From positions 1,178,001 to 1,242,000 of the forward strand of contig JAIXMG010000007.1 of assembly GCA_025201345.1 (NCBI GenBank): a stretch of 64,000 nt of DNA. The letters are read 5' to 3'. How positions within the stretch are numbered: position 1 is the stretch's first letter; every line of letters begins with the position of its first letter. A program made the position numbers and the translations under genes. Below the pieces are notes generated by a model. The model was not told the origin of the DNA, did no database searches, and saw nothing but the letters and a program-made list of their open reading frames with translations. Of this stretch, positions 61,060 to 64,000 are shown one piece after another. Origin of the DNA: Thamnidium elegans (taxonomy: Eukaryota > Mucoromycota > Mucoromycetes > Mucorales > Mucoraceae).

Positions 61060-64000
61060 CTATGAACGTTTAGCCTTCTTGGATAACTTGACCTTTCCGT
61101 TAAGACGGTTCTTTTCCTTTTCAGACATTAACTTGGCACTTTCAGCCTTTCTCTTCTTGGAAGAATTTTCGTTCTTAACGCTAACAACAGAACTCAAATC
61201 AGCCTTCTTTCCAGAAGCAAGAGCCTTGACACGATCTTCAACAGGGGCCCAGTCTTCTTCTTTACCACCAATAGCATACTTAGATAAATCAAGTGAGTCA
61301 ATCAACTCTCTTTGCTTTGCCTTTAAGTCATCCATAACTTCGTCACCTGCCTTCTCTAAATCGGCATCGACATCGTCCTTTAATGGTTTCCAGGCATCAT
61401 CATCAGCTGCATCACGCTTACCGCTGCTTTCATCAGTCTTCTTGGAGGACTTAAGAGCAGGTACAGTCTCTTCATATGCTTTGGCTTCAACCTTAGCAAA
61501 ATATTGAGACATCTTTCTAATAATCTTGACGAAAAGAGCAAGAACTTGGTTACTGGCCAAGTTGAGTTCCTTTTGAAGTTCATCAATAGATTTACGTTGG
61601 AGACCGATACCAAGTAAGATAGCACTTTGAACACCAGAAAGCTTAATATCAGCAGGCATTTCACCTCTAAAGTAAAGTTCGGCAATGGTAGGAATCATAT
61701 CAATGATAACATGGTAATCAAGCATATTGTTAGAGTAAGATTCAAGACGCTTTAAATCGTAAGGAGTGAAGAAAAGTCCTAATGAGTTTTTGTTAAGATC
61801 GCGACCACCTTCAACCTCACTATCTTGACCTTGCTTAGCAGCATCAATGATACTAAGAGCATTGACAGCAGTAAAATCACGGAAGTTATATGATAAAAGG
61901 TTTAAGAAACGCTTAGAGAAATCACGAGCAAATGCATCAAGCCATGCAGAGTTAGCAACACGAGAATCTTCAGTATCGGTCAAGGCCTTGATCATAACAC
62001 AAGAGTGTTCACCAGTCAACTCGTTAGCAGTTTGACGCATATAAAGAGGAACGAAACCAGCACGCTTCCAGAACTTATGAAGAGAAGGTGTAAGGCCGTA
62101 GGAGACACCGAGGTAGTCAAGACGAGGAGCAGGCTTATCACTCAACTTAGTAAGAAGAGGGGGCATCTTACGAGGATCACGAACCTTGATTTGATCAGTC
62201 TTCAAGTCAACATTATCGAATTCATGATCGTCAACATTAGGAAGGGTTTCGCTATCATTAGGACTGACCTCACTCAAACTACTGGTCTTACCTTGGTAGA
62301 AGTTAGTAAGGAGTTCAAGAGCTCTAGAACCATAGCCCATCTTGGAATAATCAGGATGAGTAGCAATACGGACAATACGAGCACCAGAAAGGCTGGCAAA
62401 ATCATCATCTTGATATTGTTGAGAGATTAACCAAGGAATCATATCACCAGAAGGACGTTGACCACGAGCAAGAGAGTTAATAACACTTTGACGAGAAATT
62501 TCACCTTCAAGACACACTTGAACAACGACTAAAGGATCAGGTAAACTGGTACTGTTCTCATTGACAGGAGGGAGCAAAACGAACAAATGATGAGCAGGAG
62601 CATCACTCATCAATTGTAAATCATTAGGGGAGTTCTTATAATGACTAGCAACATAGAGAGACATCATACGTTGCAAGAAAGTTTCAGAGACAGGGTGATA
62701 AGAGAAAAGAGTATCACGGTTAACATAGAAAAGCTCACACTCAGAGGGATGAGGACAACCTTGAATGTTCTTGGACACAACAGTAGCATCTAAACAAAGA
62801 ACCTTGTTTAACCATTTTTCAACGGGATCATTAGGAGCATAACGAATAGGTTCTTCAAGTTTAACTTCCTTTAAGGTACGACCACCTAAAGAAGTATCAG
62901 CACCTTCGACCTTCTTGGCTTGAAGATCACGACCAACGACAATACCATCAGCATCATCCTTCTTATCAACAAATCCACGAGATTGCTCACGCAATTGTTG
63001 GATCAACTTGAGAGAAAGAGAACGACCAGTACCTTCATAACCGTTGATAGTAGAGGCCATAAAGACAAGGTAGGGACCTAGCAATTTACGAACTAAAGGC
63101 AGAGGAATAGCGGCAGCTTCATCAATAACTAGAAGTTCAGCTTGACCAAGAACATGAGCATCTTGGGGTTGAATATATTGAATAGTTTGACGATGTTGCT
63201 TGAAAATGTTGACACGTACAATAGCCTTGTTGAATTCAGGGTTAGTAGATTGAACAATATCGTAATCAAGATGTTCCTCATATCCAAGAGCATCAAAGGC
63301 CTTGAAAACAAATTCGAACAAAGTATTTAAATTCTCGGGACTAGGAGATGTAACAAAAATGTTGGAATAACCATAGGCAACAGCAGAAGCCATGGCAATA
63401 CCAAGAGCGGCAGACTTACCACGACCACGAGCGGCGGTTAAGGTAACAGTACTGCGGAGAGACTTTTCAGAAATAGCTTCTATAAAAGTCAAGACTGCCT
63501 TAGCTTGATCAATAGTACGTGTACATTTAACAAGAGATCCAACAGGTTCAGTGTCGACTAAAGAATCCTTCAATTCCTTAAGTTCAATTTCCTCGGCAGT
63601 TTGTTCGTCAGATTGCTTAATGGCAAGAGGCTTGACGTTCTTACCCATACTGATAGGCAAAACGTTTAATTCATCATCAACAACTAAACAAGTCTCACAT
63701 GATCCAAGTGATAAAATAAAACGTTCGTTGAAACGAGCAATAATATCGCTATGAGCTTCGGTACGATATCTACTGTGAACATCCTAAGAAAAAAAAATAT
63801 GTCAAAAATTTCCATCTAAAAAAGTACTCAGAAATAAAATTACCATAGTCATAGTATAAAGTTGCTTAAGAGAATTCATACTCTTCAATAAGAGAACAAC
63901 CATACCTCCACCTTCAACAGTTTCAATAGTACGAGCTAAAGTGTTGGGTGTAATAGCTTCAAAATCTTGAAGAACAACCATACCGTAGGTGTTACCAAGG
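61060..64000 (-). CDS. KRE33: RNA cytidine acetyltransferase Kre33/NAT10 (5' end beyond the window)
   Basis: Makes N4-acetylcytidine in 18S rRNA and tRNA and is needed for small-subunit assembly in the nucleolus. Visible exons on the minus strand: from beyond 64000 to 63844, and 63783-61060, joined in frame as LYTMTM|DVHSRYRTEAH. The first visible codons read LGNTYGMVVLQDFEAITPNT, which is within the N-terminal domain; about 100 residues are missing to the right. The helicase-like Walker A is TAARGRGKSAALG, with VIDEAAAIPLPLV as motif II. The GNAT fold is seen in RIVRIATHPDYSKMGYGSRALELL. The tRNA-binding region follows, then a Lys-rich nucleolar tail ending KAKRS. About 960 residues are visible, close to full length (yeast 1056). 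Confidence 0.96.

Overview
This is AT-rich nuclear DNA from a fungus, most likely Mucoromycota and probably Mucorales. Genes are dense, introns are short (about 50-130 nt, GTAAG...TAG, often with long T tracts), and the coding content is ordinary eukaryotic housekeeping. Several features fit an early-diverging filamentous fungus: a chitin-deacetylase-like GPI protein, a decayed TnpB/Fanzor-like element, a decayed LINE, and a GLI/GLIS-type zinc-finger factor. Exon boundaries were chosen by hand. For every complete spliced gene the summed exon length is a multiple of three and ends in one stop, which is an internal check on the models.

Left part (1-23.7 kb): a 12-exon MFS transporter; a small unknown protein; a Ded1/DDX3 helicase with an unusual tryptophan-rich N-terminus; a Fanzor-like relic; an inactive-looking CE4 (chitin deacetylase) homologue; OST1 (ribophorin I); a GPI-anchored HExxH peptidase; a frameshifted F-box/LRR-like relic; the PI4-kinase scaffold YPP1/TTC7; the GINS subunit PSF2; and, divergent from it, a membrane-anchored GT5-like glycosyltransferase. 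Three neighbours at 7.7-13.2 kb all concern secreted, N-glycosylated or cell-surface proteins.

Middle part (23.7-45 kb): a 1023-residue polyQ/GLI-type zinc-finger factor with an 18-bp minisatellite; SOF1/DCAF13; a 5.3-kb gene desert; an intronless Q/N-rich nuclear protein; SDH1 with a 13-nt microexon; a PQ-loop protein of the PQLC1/Any1 type; a PPN1-type endopolyphosphatase; and a short, probably dually acylated ubiquitin-fold protein.

Right part (45-64 kb): a 1626-residue DUF3712-like membrane protein; an 8-kb gene-poor stretch with a LINE relic, a second decayed gene and microsatellites; a small five-exon gene resembling a fungal complex I accessory subunit; and the C-terminal 95% or so of the rRNA/tRNA cytidine acetyltransferase KRE33/NAT10, which runs off the right edge.

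No tRNA, rRNA, CRISPR array or intact transposon was seen. The most unusual items are the Fanzor-like relic, the CE4 pseudoenzyme, the W-repeat helicase N-terminus, the type II GT5-like enzyme, and a recurrent T-tract/A-tract inverted repeat beside 3' splice sites.
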